From the NCBI GenBank assembly GCA_949358305.1, contig OX442318.1, positions 7,612,501 through 7,676,500 on the forward strand: a stretch of 64,000 bases of DNA, given 5' to 3'. Made by a program: the position numbers and the translations under genes. A model generated the notes under the pieces. That model was not told the origin of the DNA and did not search any database. It saw nothing but the letters and a program-made list of their open reading frames with translations. How positions within the stretch are numbered: the first letter of the stretch is position 1; every line of letters begins with the position of its first letter. Positions 36,053 through 46,678 of this stretch are shown one piece after another. Source of the stretch: Strigamia acuminata. Its lineage: Eukaryota > Arthropoda > Chilopoda > Geophilomorpha > Linotaeniidae.

Positions 36053-36468
36053 ATTCAGGTGTTGCAGATGATTCCGGACAAATGGTCTGTTAGTGTGGTG
36101 GAACAATTTTTATCACGTGCTATTCGCAACACTTTGCACGGCCGTCGGTCAACAGCTTTAGCGAAAAGTCTTTCGAAATGCGAAAATCTACAGTTGAAGT
36201 TTCATCGCTACGATTTAGTCCGGGAACCAATAGTCTTGAGCGAAGAAAGGTTTTTATTTTTATTTTATTATTATTATTTTTATTTTTTATTTTTTTTATT
36301 TTTTTTAGGTCATGTGACATTTGTGGATGCCCATTTTCACAATCTAATTTTACGCAGTTGCCTAATGGACTTACCACTCATGCGCACTGTGCAACGTCGA
36401 CGCAGTTTTATAAAAGCAGGGACAAATTTGGGGGGAAAATGAGCGATAAAAATGATTGTGGTAGATAG
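30208..36468 (+). CDS. TGFBRAP1: TGFBRAP1/Vps3-like CORVET subunit, 18 exons
   Basis: Exons: 30208-30285, 30345-30397, 30466-30559, 30621-30719, 31258-31344, 31412-31513, 31580-31714, 32119-32279, 32341-32569, 32643-32747, 33508-33699, 33764-34029, 34098-34170, 34831-34965, 35105-35320, 35377-35616, 36059-36249, 36309-36468. All are GT-AG and in phase, giving 871 residues (human protein 860). It starts MSVRAFDLVPAFER, matching the family start. It has an N-terminal CNH (beta-propeller) domain, a clathrin-heavy-chain-type helical middle (for example HTHLAVLYLDHVLEL) and a Vps39-type C terminus ending in a Cys/His cluster (CDICGCPF...HAHC). Known role: the CORVET complex tethers early endosomes through Rab5 and Vps-C proteins; the vertebrate protein also binds TGF-beta receptors. 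Introns 4, 7, 10, 13 and 16 carry repeats. An ATTAAA poly(A) signal is at about 36478. Confidence 0.95.
30876..31040. repeat. Dispersed repeat, second copy of the 22.43-22.63 kb element interior
   Basis: ATAATTATGTTGGAATT..., CCAATTTCCT(G/A)CATTTTGG and ACATCTAAAAATG(A/C)TTTTTA are shared with 22480-22620 in the same orientation. The terminal repeats are not visible here. It lies in TGFBRAP1 intron 4. Confidence 0.7.
31745..32085. mobile_element. Fold-back element with a TTAGGCCTAAT core, in TGFBRAP1 intron 7
   Basis: Arms of roughly 150 bp are inverted copies: CTAATTCCAGTTGTTATTTA on the left and its complement on the right, extending out to ACCGATCTACAG. TTAGGCCTAATAT occurs in both arms. 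The element is confined to the intron (31715-32118), directly after exon 7, so reading through the donor produces a false extension of that exon. Confidence 0.7.
32850..33425. repeat. Minisatellite in TGFBRAP1 intron 10, about 31-bp unit
   Basis: Units around CAAATTTCTTGAAAATTTTG. The distal third (33230-33420) is six almost identical copies containing ATATATTTTCA; the proximal part uses shorter AAATTTTGATAAATTTTGAC units. It fills most of the 760-bp intron. Confidence 0.9.
34215..34751. mobile_element. TIR element of the TAAAGCTTCAAATTG family in TGFBRAP1 intron 13
   Basis: TAAAGCTTCAAATTGCGGC at the left and a right end whose complement is TAAAACTTCAAATTGGCGCC. The interior has CCCGGCG(C/T)TTATT blocks, a CpG-dense core at 34500-34570 (TTTCGCGTCGCGTCGCGAAC) and a palindrome AAATAGTACTTG...CAAGTACTATTT. 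Shares ends with 18618-18831. Confidence 0.65.
35632..36055. repeat. TTTA microsatellite interrupted by a 307-bp inverted-repeat element
   Basis: (TTTA)n at 35634-35702 and again at 36017-36052 flank an element at 35707-36013. That element starts GTGGCTACGTTCATGTCCGA and ends with its exact complement; the arms are about 62 bp (to TGTGATTGGTTGAGA). Everything lies in TGFBRAP1 intron 16. It looks like a MITE that inserted into a pre-existing microsatellite. Confidence 0.8.
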
Positions 36469-37596
36469 TAGAAAACATTAAATATATTCTAGGAATTGGT
36501 ATAGACTTGAATGTATTTTAAACACGTTTAATCACAATTTGAAAATACAGTTGCGACATCTAGATAAACTTCTATTTTTAGTTTGCATTTTATTGCGTTT
36601 AAGCTTTTAATCGACTGCTTTTCTGCGATTATTTCTCGAAGATTTACTGACATTTTCTTTTTGTCAAATTAAAATTTAAAATTTTGTTCCAATTAAATGA
36701 TCGATTAATTATTCTTTTTTAATTTTGTTTTTGTTTTAAATAGTATGGAAGCAATTGATAGCTGAATAGCACCCAATTGTACAAGGAAATAATAATTTGG
36801 AGCATTGGAAGTTGTAGATTCTAATCAGCAAGATATGATTAAAATTCCATGGTTGTTGTCCATGATGTGGTTTAGTTTTGAAAGTACCAAGCGTCTGGGC
36901 TCTGGGTGGGCGTATTAACAGTCATTAAAATATCCCAAAAAGGACTGAAATTGCATTTTTGACAAAGGTTAATTTAAAAAAATTAATTTTGGAATTATAT
37001 TATATATTATATTAGCAAATGTTCGAAAAGTTCAGCCATTTTCAGCAAGTTATCGAATATTTTTGCAAATTTTAGCAAATTTTTGCAAATTTCAGCAAAT
37101 TTTTGCAAATTTCAGCAAATTTCAGCAAATTTTTGCAAATTTCAGCAAAATTTTGCAAATTTCAGCAAAATTTTGCAAATTTCAGCAAATTTCAGCAAAT
37201 TTCAGCAAATTTCAGCAAATTTTTGCAAATTTCAGCAAATTTCCGAAAAAATTGTCTATTTGGTTGTTTGTTGAGTCCCAGCAAATTTTCCACCATTTCG
37301 CGAACCCTAACCAAAGAAAATTTAACGATTTCCATCAAATTTTCCTCTATAAATATTTCCACCATTATTTCAGACGTCGTACTTTTCACATTTTCCACCA
37401 CCTCTCAACAGATGGCAACCCCACATGCACACCTGTCCACTAGGAGGCGCCATCTCTCCATCACGTGATCACCCGAACCCAAGGTAAAAACTAAAGTTGT
37501 ACTTTCGAGATTGTCCGGGCGAGCTCCAGGCAAAGCGCAATAAGCCTAAACCCATCCGCAATCCGCCACATCCAACCCAAACAACTTCCCCTAAAC
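36469..37596. other. Spacer between TGFBRAP1 and the NHERF-like gene; NHERF promoter at its end
   Basis: This holds the TGFBRAP1 3'UTR, a minisatellite (37060-37250, units TTTGCAAATTTCAGCAAA) and, from about 37380, the likely NHERF promoter/5'UTR. There, AGATGGCA (37410), CGCCATCT (37448) and a CACGTG E-box (about 37462) occur. The AGATGGCG/CCAT motifs recall those of the Argonaute/TGFBRAP1 promoter. Confidence 0.5.
37060..37250. repeat. Minisatellite, 10-20-bp units (AAATTTCAGC / AAATTTTTGC)
   Basis: About 18 ten-base units alternate AAATTTCAGC and AAATTTTTGC. The open frames across it (FCKFQQIS-type repeats) are not genes. Confidence 0.95.
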
Positions 37597-40500
37597 ATGG
37601 AGCCAAGTCCCACCGCACCCGCGCCCCGACTCTGCCACTTGGTGAAATGGCCCGACTTCGACGGATACGGCTTCAACTTGCACGCCGAGAAGAACAAACC
37701 GGGCCAATTCATCGGCAAAGTGGACGACAAATCGCCAGCGCAGGCGGCCGGCCTCAACAGCGGCGACCGCATCATCGAAGTCAACAACGTGAACATCGCC
37801 AACGAGAACCACAAACAGGTGGTCGAGCGCATCAAAGCCGTGCCGGGCGAGACCAAACTGCTCGTCGTGGACGACTGTGCCGACAAATATTACAAAGATC
37901 GCAAAATGGTTGTCAAACACACGATGACGAACGTCGTGCACATCAAAACTCCGGCGTCGAAGAAGGAATTCGAGGCGAATATCGCCAATATTGCGAAGAA
38001 GGAAGAACGGCCCGTGACGCCTGAACCGGTCAACAATAGTTCGAAACAGGACGAACAAACACCTGCTGCGACTGCGGTGGTTAACAATGTGCCAGAGGTG
38101 AGTTGGGTTGAATTGGTAAGCGGAATAGGCCTAAATTAGGGTTAATTTTTTTTTTTTAAATTAAATTTAAATTGGAGGTTATGATTTTTTTTTTTTTTTG
38201 GTTTTCTTTTCCTGGAAGTTGAGTTTTGATAAAGAAACGTCGTTGTTTGGTTTTTGATAATTTTTGATGGGTTTTTAATATTTTTATCGAGTTTTTTGGT
38301 TCGTTGAGGACTTGAGGTGAGCAAAGTTGACTAAATGATAAAAGCATGCGGTTTCGTAATGTTTTGCAGGTTTCCTCTTCCTGTTCGTGTTAGGTACCGA
38401 ATAAAACTATACAATTTCTTCTCAAGGTTGTAATTTTTTTATTTTTTGTCTTATAGAAGAAAAAAATAATTTTTTTTTCTTTTTTTTAAATATATAAGAA
38501 AATTGAGTGCGTCATTATTAAGTAATTACACAATGTCATGTTTAATTTACTTCGCGTCGCTTGGCGGAACGTGACCCTTGGTTGCGCCAATCTCCAACCG
38601 ACGGCGCTATTAGATTTTCAAATTTTTTATTTTTTAGTTATTAATTTTGACCAAAAAAAAAATTTATTAGTAAAAATTATGGACATTTTTGTACACTTGA
38701 TGATCTAACAATTTTTATGGAGTCCGGTCAGCTATTTGACTCGCAGGCGCCCAAGCAGGATATTTGCTCTTCTATGTAACGTGTTTCTTCACACTCACTG
38801 TTCCCTTTTCTGGACTCATAATTAAAAATTAATTAAAGTTTTAAAAAAAGTTCTTTTCCTTGTTTTCCAGACTATAGTTTGCTATCTTGATGCTAAATTC
38901 AAACTGCGCATTAATAAATGTGTAGTAAGTAACGTTAGTAGCGTTAGTTAACACCGAAGATGACCGGCAACGATCGAAAGGCCTTTGGGATGAAACTAAC
39001 ATTGCGTATTGTATTTGTCATTTAAACATTCATTATTTCAAACATCAAAGTGATACGTATTTTAAATTAGAAGTTTATATCCAAACTGTATCGCGCTCTG
39101 TATCGGTATTAGGCCTAATTCCAAACTGTGTATCGCGCACATTTTATCGACATATCGGTATTAGGCCTAATTTATTAGACTTAACATCGTTAAACCAAAG
39201 AAAATAAATAACAATAACACCAAGCAATTAAAATGTATATAATTCACAATTTGAACTGCAGACTGCGATGCACAGTTTGAATTTAGCACCAATTTAGCAC
39301 GAACTTTAGCTAACATCCAAAACACATTGGGATCGAGACTTGTAGTCACGTGACAGACAACACAATATCTAAAGGAAGGAGTGTTCCTAAAAGTTCACGG
39401 AGTAAAAAAATAAATAAATAAAGTTTGCGAACATAAATAAATACACAATCAAACATCTCGATAGTGCAACGATAAACAAATCGATCTCAAACTTTGCCAA
39501 GGTCTTTTGATGTTCAATCAAAAGCAAAATGTAATAAAAACACAGGTCATACGGGGGTGGTTTTTGAAACAAAGGGACAGGTGGCAGTTAGATATAATAG
39601 AGGAACGTGCAGAACGATTTGAAAAGAGAGCGTGTGTGTGTAATGTTGTTCGTGTACCGTGGTCTGTTTCTTCCTGTTACTGTTTCAGTTGGTCACGAGG
39701 TAATAATGCCGGAATTCCTGACCGTTGCTAAAAACTCATTTTATCAAACGAGTTGTGCTCACGCTTGGATGACTTTACAAGGCCGGATTAACGGGGGGCA
39801 ACGGAGCAAATGCCTCGGGCCCCCGAGTCTAAAGGGCCCCCTAGAACACTTACGTACAAAATGCTTTTTTTTTTTAGAAAATGCATTTTTTTTGTCAGAA
39901 AATGCATTTTTTTGTCAGAAAATGCATTTTTTTTGTCAGAATATTCATTTTTTGTCAGAATGCATTTTTTTTTGTCAGAAAATGCTTATTTTGGTCAGAA
40001 AATGCTTCTTTGGTTAGATAATGCTTATTTTGGTCAGATAATGCTTATTTTGGTCAGAAAATGCTTCTTTGGTCAGATAATGCGTTTTTTTTGTCAGATA
40101 ATGCTTCTTTGGTCAGATGATGCATTTTTTTGTCAGATAATGCTTTTTTTGGTCAGAAAATGCTTCTTTTGTCAGATAATGCTTATTTTGGTCAGAAAAT
40201 GCATTTTTCCATAGAAAAAGCATTGTTTTGCGTGAAGATACAAATTTGTGACAAAAAGCAATTTTTTCAACTCAAAATGAATTTATTTCTGATAAAAATA
40301 CATTTTTTTCACATGCAAATGCATTTTGAACATTCATGACTGAAACTGATGATCTCTGGTCTGGATAGGGCCCTTCTTGCAGCCATTTTTTGGGCCCTAA
40401 TTGAATCAAACTGTTCCAAAAAAAATCTTTTCCAAACAATTTTCTTGAGCAAAACTTTTTATTTTGGGCTTAAGGGGCCCCGCAGTTCCATGGGGCCCTT

Positions 40501-43500
40501 CTCCTATAAATCCGCTCCTGATTCATTTGCTGCCTAAACAACGGAAGCAGATGATGTTGACAAACATCATCATTTGTATCGACCACATAGGGAATCACTG
40601 ATGTATAGATATGAATAAAATTTGTCGCTATTTAAATGCTAAGTTATTCATTAGTTATTCCGACTAAGTGGGACAAGGTATTTGCAATAGGAAGTGCCTA
40701 TTGAAGAGCAAATGCTTTTATCAACTGCCGAAGATGATTTTGCGCAATTTCTTCTGGTATTGCATGTTATTTGGCGTAAAGGTTGTTGACCTAGACTTAG
40801 TGGGCTACTAATCTATTAAAAACTGAAGTAAAATCCAGACTTTGATGTAATTTGGCATTTAGTTGGCCCGAGTCTATTGTATCATCACTATTTGTTAGAA
40901 ATTCGTTTAAAAATGTGAGGAATTCACAAATTTATTATAATATAACATTTGATGAAATATTCCAGCAATTTTTCATTCTGTCATGTGTGGAATGGAAATA
41001 ACTTCACACTTGAATCAATATGGAAGTTAAATCAACAAATAATTACGTAATTTAAAAAAATATTATTTCTAATAATATTATTTAATATTAATAATATTTA
41101 ATATTATTTAAATAATTATCTGTAAGTGTAAATTTTTTTTTTTTTTTGCAATTGAATTCAATAGAAAGTTGGTGGGAATTTAAAAGAACAAAAGAATTAT
41201 TTGTTCTATCAACATTTAATATTTTAAAGATCTCGTGTTTCTTCCTGTTGTAAAGCTGAGTTAAACTCGTTAGTCACACTCGAGGTTTTTTGTTGCCATA
41301 ATTTAAGTTTTTGGATGTTTCAGTTCATTGCTCTTTCTACTTGGGATAATTGAGATCAACCGTTGGGTTCGTGTCTTGGTTTTCGTTGGTCAAATCCTAT
41401 AATTTGTCTTTGTGGACTGCAGGTTTAACGTGATTAAAAAAATAATCCAAATTCAATTGTGAGATGATTTTTAGGCCTCGTGTTTGAAGTGCGTAGCAAC
41501 GCGCAAGTGTTTTATCAATGTAGGAATTATGAAATAATTATAAAAGAGGTCGTGAGATTGTGTGATTTAATGGGACTGTTGAAGCAAGCAGCTGATTAAA
41601 TTTCATGTAAAATGACATCATCGTTTATTTTTTTAATGGTAACCGTGAAATAAAAATTGTAAATACAAACAAGCTATTAAATTTTTTAAATTTTTTAAAT
41701 TTTATCGTTTTATAGAATGATTTAATTGTGTTATTCGTAGTGACATTTTTATGATATCAAATATTTGATTTGTAAATATTTTATATTTTGTTGTTTTTAG
41801 AGTCCTAGCGAAAAGATGTCGAATGGTAGCTTCGAAGAATCCAGCCAAAAGGAGAAAAAAGATCGAAAGATGGAAGAAATTAAGACGGTAGAAGCGAAAG
41901 TTGAAAGTCCGATAATGGTCACCAAGATGGAAGAGTTGTCTTTGAAAGAGTCGCCCAAAGTTGAAGTTGCAGTGAAAGAATCGCCAAAATTGCAGAAGGA
42001 CATTGTAAATGTTAAAATTCATATTTTATTTATTTTTAGGTGTTTTCGGAAAAGAATCGAATGAACCCAGAACAGTAGAGCATCGATTATCCGAACTAAG
42101 TGGGAGACATAGTTGTTCATAAAACCAATTTGTTTGCATTTGATCGGACATTAAAAAATGCACTTTCTAGGCCAAAAAGTCTCTCTTAGCAAAAAAATGC
42201 ATTTTTAAGCGACAAGAAATACATTTTAGGGCAAAAAGATGCACTTTTAGGTGAAAATATGCACGTAGACTCAAAAAATGCACTTTTAGACTCAAAAAAT
42301 GCAGTTTTAGACTCAAAAAATGCAGTTTTAGACTCAAAAAATGCAGTTTTAGACTCAAAAAATTTACTTTTCTATGAAAAAATGCACTTTTAGGCAAAAC
42401 TGCAATTTCAGACGAAAAAACATTAAATTTCTGACAAAAAATAAACATTTTTAGGATAAAATGCATTTTTAAGAAGTCGGGTTTTGATGCGGTATTGCGG
42501 TATACCGTTTTGCGGTATTTTGGTGAAAACCGCGGTGTTGCGTTCTAAAAAAAAATACTGCTGTACGGTATACCGCTAGCGCACACAAGATAACTAGTCG
42601 TTCGTTTAACTAGTGTTCCGATAATTGATGCTCTACTGTAGCTGTTAAACATGTTTTACTGTTTAAATGATATACACACAACGCAGAAAAAATCGAGGCA
42701 ACCAACCCTCCAGTCTGGGTGTTTCAAAATGCTTTTTAGTCTAAATGACTTTTATACAGTTTTCTTGGCAATTTTGTGTTGGCTAATGTTAAATTGGAAA
42801 TTTTTCCAGTTTTATCCATATTTTTCTGGTCTTTTGCTCACTTGTACGGTTAGACGACCTTGTCATGATGACAAAAGGCAGGAAAATTAAATGTATGAAA
42901 ATTTGTCAATTTCCAATTTAATATGAGAAATGAATCGTATATCATTACGGATAGAACCTTGGTTTAACGTTTTGCGAGGAAGCAGGAAAATAATTTCTTA
43001 AGATGAAATTTATAAATATTTAACTACAGGTTTCTCTCGAATAACGCTTTTAATTGGTCCCGCGAAATCGTCGCATAAACTCTGCAAGCACTTTCAGCGC
43101 ATTCGGTCGCCATTTTTAAGTTAGAGATCGAAACAAGCAGTTTAAAATGCTGTTTAGTTTAAATTACTTTGTGAATTTTTCTTAGTGGTTGTGTCGAGGA
43201 TACGATTGTATGTGCAAATTTAAATATAGATTTGTTTTGTTTAGTTACAAGCACCAAAACCAAGTCCTTCGCCAAGTCCAAAAGCAAGTCCCAAGCCAAG
43301 TCCACAACCAGAAGCGAATGGGCGGTCAAAATTAGAAGATAATCGCACTTCCAGCGGAGAGAAAATATCTACTTCTCCGAATGGATCGGTTGGAGCTCAG
43401 GCCAATGGTCAAGGAAATTTAAATCTTAACATGTCGGCGCAAGAAATGCGGGAACTTATTGCAAGTCGCAGTAAAAACCGATTTGATCCGAAAAAAGAGT

Positions 43501-43544
43501 CGATGGATTTGAAAAAGAAATATGCAATTATTCAATCTATGTGA
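37597..43544 (+). CDS. NHERF1: NHERF-like scaffold with a single PDZ domain, three exons
   Basis: Exons 37597-38097, 41801-42004 and 43245-43544; junctions are GT-AG, all phase 0, giving 334 residues. Residues 11-95 are a class I-like PDZ domain: RLCHLVKW, then the carboxylate-binding loop GYGFNL (22-27), SPAQAAGL, GDRIIEVN and ETKLLVVDD. A charged, low-complexity middle follows (exons 2-3, with a PSPSPKASPKPSPQP stretch). The C-terminal MDLKKKYAIIQSM matches the spacing of the ezrin-binding tail of NHERF1 (MDW-KK-ELFSNL). Known NHERF proteins tether transporters and receptors to ezrin at the apical cortex; this role is inferred. Vertebrate NHERF1/2 have two PDZ domains; no second one is visible in the 3.7-kb or 1.2-kb introns. 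Poly(A) candidates (CAATAAAG) are at about 43810 and 43970. Confidence 0.85.
38878..39310. repeat. Inverted repeat related to the TTAGGCCTAAT fold-back family
   Basis: GCTAAATTCAAACTGCGCAT at 38892 is matched in inverted form at about 39265-39295 (ATGCACAGTTTGAATTTAGC). The interior has CGGTATTAGGCCTAATT twice. The vocabulary (CTAAATTC, CTGCGCA, TTAGGCCTAAT) is shared with 31745-32085. Confidence 0.6.
39778..40520. mobile_element. GGGCCC element with internal TGCATTTT array, both ends visible
   Basis: The left end CAAGGCCGGATTAACG and the right end (complement CAGGAGCGGATTTATAGG) are imperfect inverted repeats of the CAGG-GCGGATT type typical of hAT-like elements. Inside are GGGCCCCC blocks at the left, about 18 units of AGAAAATGCATTTTTTTGTC type at 39860-40210, and GGGGCCCC...GGGGCCCTT blocks at the right. 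No clear 8-bp target duplication is seen. Confidence 0.65.
42005..43244 (+). other. NHERF intron 2
   Basis: Contains the pogo-like TIR element at 42073-42638 just inside the donor. The rest is unique AT-rich sequence plus a short CTCTCGAATAACGC fragment near 43035. Confidence 0.7.
42073..42638. mobile_element. Pogo/Tigger-like TIR element with an internal array
   Basis: CAGTAGAGCATCGATTATCC at the left pairs with the right end whose complement is CAGTAGAGCATCAATTATCG. The same ends occur at 21123-21748. The interior has about 14 units of CAAAAAATGCACTTTTAGAC type (42160-42470) and a GCGGTATACCG palindromic block (42490-42580). The right side is followed by TA; the left flank reads AA, so the target duplication is imperfect. 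Confidence 0.7.
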
Positions 43545-44237
43545 TAATTCTGTCTGGTGAAATATTAATTTGTTTTTCTAATTATCAGAAATTAATATGA
43601 ATATTGTACTAAAATGTGTTATTCATTTTGCGACAAGTCTGATGGAAAAAATTGGGCAATAATGTTGTTCAAAAAATATACTTCCATTTTGTTAATGTTC
43701 AACTGAGTTGCCATTGTTATTGTATTCTAGGCAATTTGTTACTGATGAAAAGTTATTTTTTTTTCTTTTTTACAACAATTTTTTGAATTCAAGTGCCTAC
43801 TGGTATATCAATAAAGTAGTTGTGAGTTAGGAACTTGTTAATCAATCACCTAGCTGTTAATTATATATAAATATACATAAAGAATGTTCAGCACAAAGTA
43901 ACAGTTGTTTACAAGTATTAATCTCAGTATATGTTTTACGCTTGTTACAATAAGACTAACAAAATGTAAGCAATAAAGTTAAAATAAATATATATTCTAT
44001 CAGAAGTATTGAAGTATTGAAATGACCCAATCAGCAGTTGATGGCATTCCATTAATGTGTAAGTAAAATATTCATTTTTCGAGAAAGACGAAGGTTTATT
44101 TTAGAATAAAATGTTTTTTATTTTTATTTCTAGAAGCTATCTGCAAATACTAAAACCAAACGAAGAAATAAATGAATAAGTACGGTATGTTTGATTTTTT
44201 AAAACTGTTTGTACTTATTATTTATATATTTTTAGAG

Positions 44238-44372
44238 GAAATTGATAAATTATGGGATGTAAAGATGGAAGTTGACGAAATTGATAAATTATGGGATGTA
44301 AAGATGGAAGATGGATGACGAAAGACGAAATTGATAAATTATGGGATGTAAAGATGGAAGTTTACGAAAGAG
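44238..44372. repeat. Three-copy tandem repeat, about 45-55 bp
   Basis: GAAATTGATAAATTATGGGA followed by TGTAAAGATGGAAG occurs three times. In the + strand frame the first two copies read EIDKLWDVKME without a stop, then the frame closes. It is preceded by a TTTTTAG acceptor-like site. No gene is assigned. Confidence 0.75.
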
Positions 44373-46380
44373 AAAACTGATCAACCACTGAACACCAGAA
44401 AGATACATTTGAAGATCAACAAATGATAACAATTTAAATATGAGTAATAATCCGGTAATTAATAAAGAATCAACTAAAATTTAAACAATATTATTTCATT
44501 GAATGTATTGTGTAGGTTTCATTTTGAGCATTTTGCACAGGAAGACGGGCCAAGTAAATAAATAGTAAATAGTAATAATAATAATTTTCCATTCTTCTGT
44601 GGAATTTTCGCAGTAAACTGCTAGTTACTTAAGGTCAAGTCATGTTCCAGGGTTTATTCACAGTGCACGCCTTCAGAAGACAGGATACACACACAATGGG
44701 TTAGTTTGAATGCACTTACCCATAAACTTGAATATTAAATTTATATATGTACTGTACAAAGACCAAAAAGATCTAAAAATGCATCGTACAATTGTCCTTC
44801 GAGCGTACGTAACTTGGTGCACTAGTAATATAAATGGTGCGCTAAATTCTTGCACCTGGCTGGAATTAAACATGTAAATAGTTATTTTGTATCATTAAAC
44901 AACTCGTATAATTCTATTTTGTAGAAAGAAACTGGAGAAATTGAATGGAGTTAGCCAATAGGAATACAAACTGAATTTCCATACTCAATGGACGTAACCG
45001 AAAGAAATATCACTTTTGCTGACAGGTTAGAACCACCTTACAATCTCATTAATTCTTTCTGTCATTAACAAATTTATTCTGTTACAGACACTTGGCGATT
45101 GTAAATTAACAGAAGGCCCAGGAGGCAACGAAGATAGATGGGTCAGTGAAAGCGAAACCTTTGATAAGTTACGATCCTGCATTTTTATCAAATTGTGCTT
45201 CGGGTACACTTAAAAGTATAATCCCACCGACCCATCGGTGCTCCAAGCTGTATAAATTAACTGGTAAAAAGAATAATAATAATAATATTAATAATAATAA
45301 ATTGAATTGATGTTTTTAAATTTAGTATTAAAGGAAAGGAGTCAGAAAAATTGGAGGAATTGACTAAAGATTCGATTTTATTTTGGTACTGCCAAAATGT
45401 CTGGGAATTCTGCAGGGGATCTTGAATACCAGGTTAGTGGTGTGACTATGATATGAGAATAAAATAAAATGAAGTGATTTCTTATTACTTCATAAATTGA
45501 CATGATAGAGAGTGATTATATGAAGTGTTATGATATGATAGGAAGTGATGTTATGACATGAGTAAAACCACAATGAGATGTGTATGCACGCACACACAAG
45601 ACAATTCTTTTCTTCAAAAGGCTTCGGGACAGCTAAATGTTCCGTTTTTGGCAAATTTTGTCAAAGTTTTCCCAAAAAATTGACGAAATTATACAAATTT
45701 TCCATGTTTTTAAAAAAAAAAATTAATTTTTTGAAATTTTTATAAAAAAAAGAAAACAAAATTGAAAATTTTGAAATCTCTTTAAACAAATTTCTGAAAT
45801 TTTAATTTAATTGTACTTTTAATATAAAATATTTACACTGTATGTTTTTGCATCTGTCCCGGTTTGTTCGACCAAAAATCTGAACACCCTAGAGACTTTA
45901 TCTGGCTTTTTATCAAAGATACAAAGAAAATTATCAGTATCAATCCTCTTTGGTTGACAATCCAGTTCAGAACTGCACTGGATTGGATTTTTACCTTTTG
46001 GGAATAATTGGAGACCCGCCAAGCAATACCTACTCTTCCTTAGAACAAACTTTTCAATTTCTCCAATTTTCCATTTTATTATTATTGTTTCTTGCAGTAC
46101 ACACAAAATGACAGAGCGGTGGAAACCACCAGATGGCATATAATTGTAACTTAAACTACTTTTCATCAAAACAATGGATAATAGCCAAGGACAATTGGAG
46201 AGTCCAATGGAGAAACTTCCTCTATACATCCCACTTCTGAAGGACACACCTTTACCTTCACATTTAAAGGCGAATTCTTTGAAGTCTATTGGTCTCTACC
46301 AGCTGGTTGTCCTACCGTGCCCAAAAGCCAGATGAGATCATACTATGTCCCAATCTTCTAGGAATTTCAGGACACTATTA

Positions 46381-46678
46381 CTACGTTTACATGCACCAAA
46401 TATTTGGAGTGGTGAATAATTCGAGTGGTGAAAAATTCAAATTATTGTGTTTACATGCAGAAAATAATTCGTGATCACTTTCGGTTTTCGACCAATGGGG
46501 AAGTGTCGGAAGCGATGCAGGCATGCGCAATAAAAATAGTTCGAGTTCACTGGAATTAAACAACATTCTGCGAGGGATTATTCACTACTCGAATAATCCT
46601 CGTCATCCCTGTTTACATGACAGTTGTGCAAACGGAATATTTCATCTCACTCGAAATAGTCCTTGTATGTAAATGTAG
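46381..46678. mobile_element. TA-flanked MITE, copy 2 of the 298-bp family (inverted relative to copy 1)
   Basis: The element begins CTACGTTTACATGCACC and ends TATGTAAATGTAG, flanked by TA (46379-46380 and 46679-46680). It matches the complement of 20229-20525 through most of its length. Confidence 0.85.

Larger units (their letters stand above)
38098..41800 (+). other. NHERF intron 1
   Basis: This 3.7-kb intron holds a fold-back repeat (38878-39310) and a GGGCCC element with a TGCATTTT array (39778-40520). The remainder is AT-rich and shows no PDZ-like exon in any frame. Confidence 0.7.

Noticed and set aside
45090-45425. Exon-like stretches (LGDCKLTEGPGGNEDRWVSE and KLEELTKDSILFWY) with splice-like borders
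   Set aside because: Both have AG in front and a GT behind, but phases and continuation do not give a coherent gene, and I recognise no family. They could be a decayed gene or retroelement; support is too weak to list.
45819-46247. 142-codon minus-strand open frame
   Set aside because: No domain, no splice context and unconvincing composition; adjacent to a MITE. Possibly old repeat sequence.
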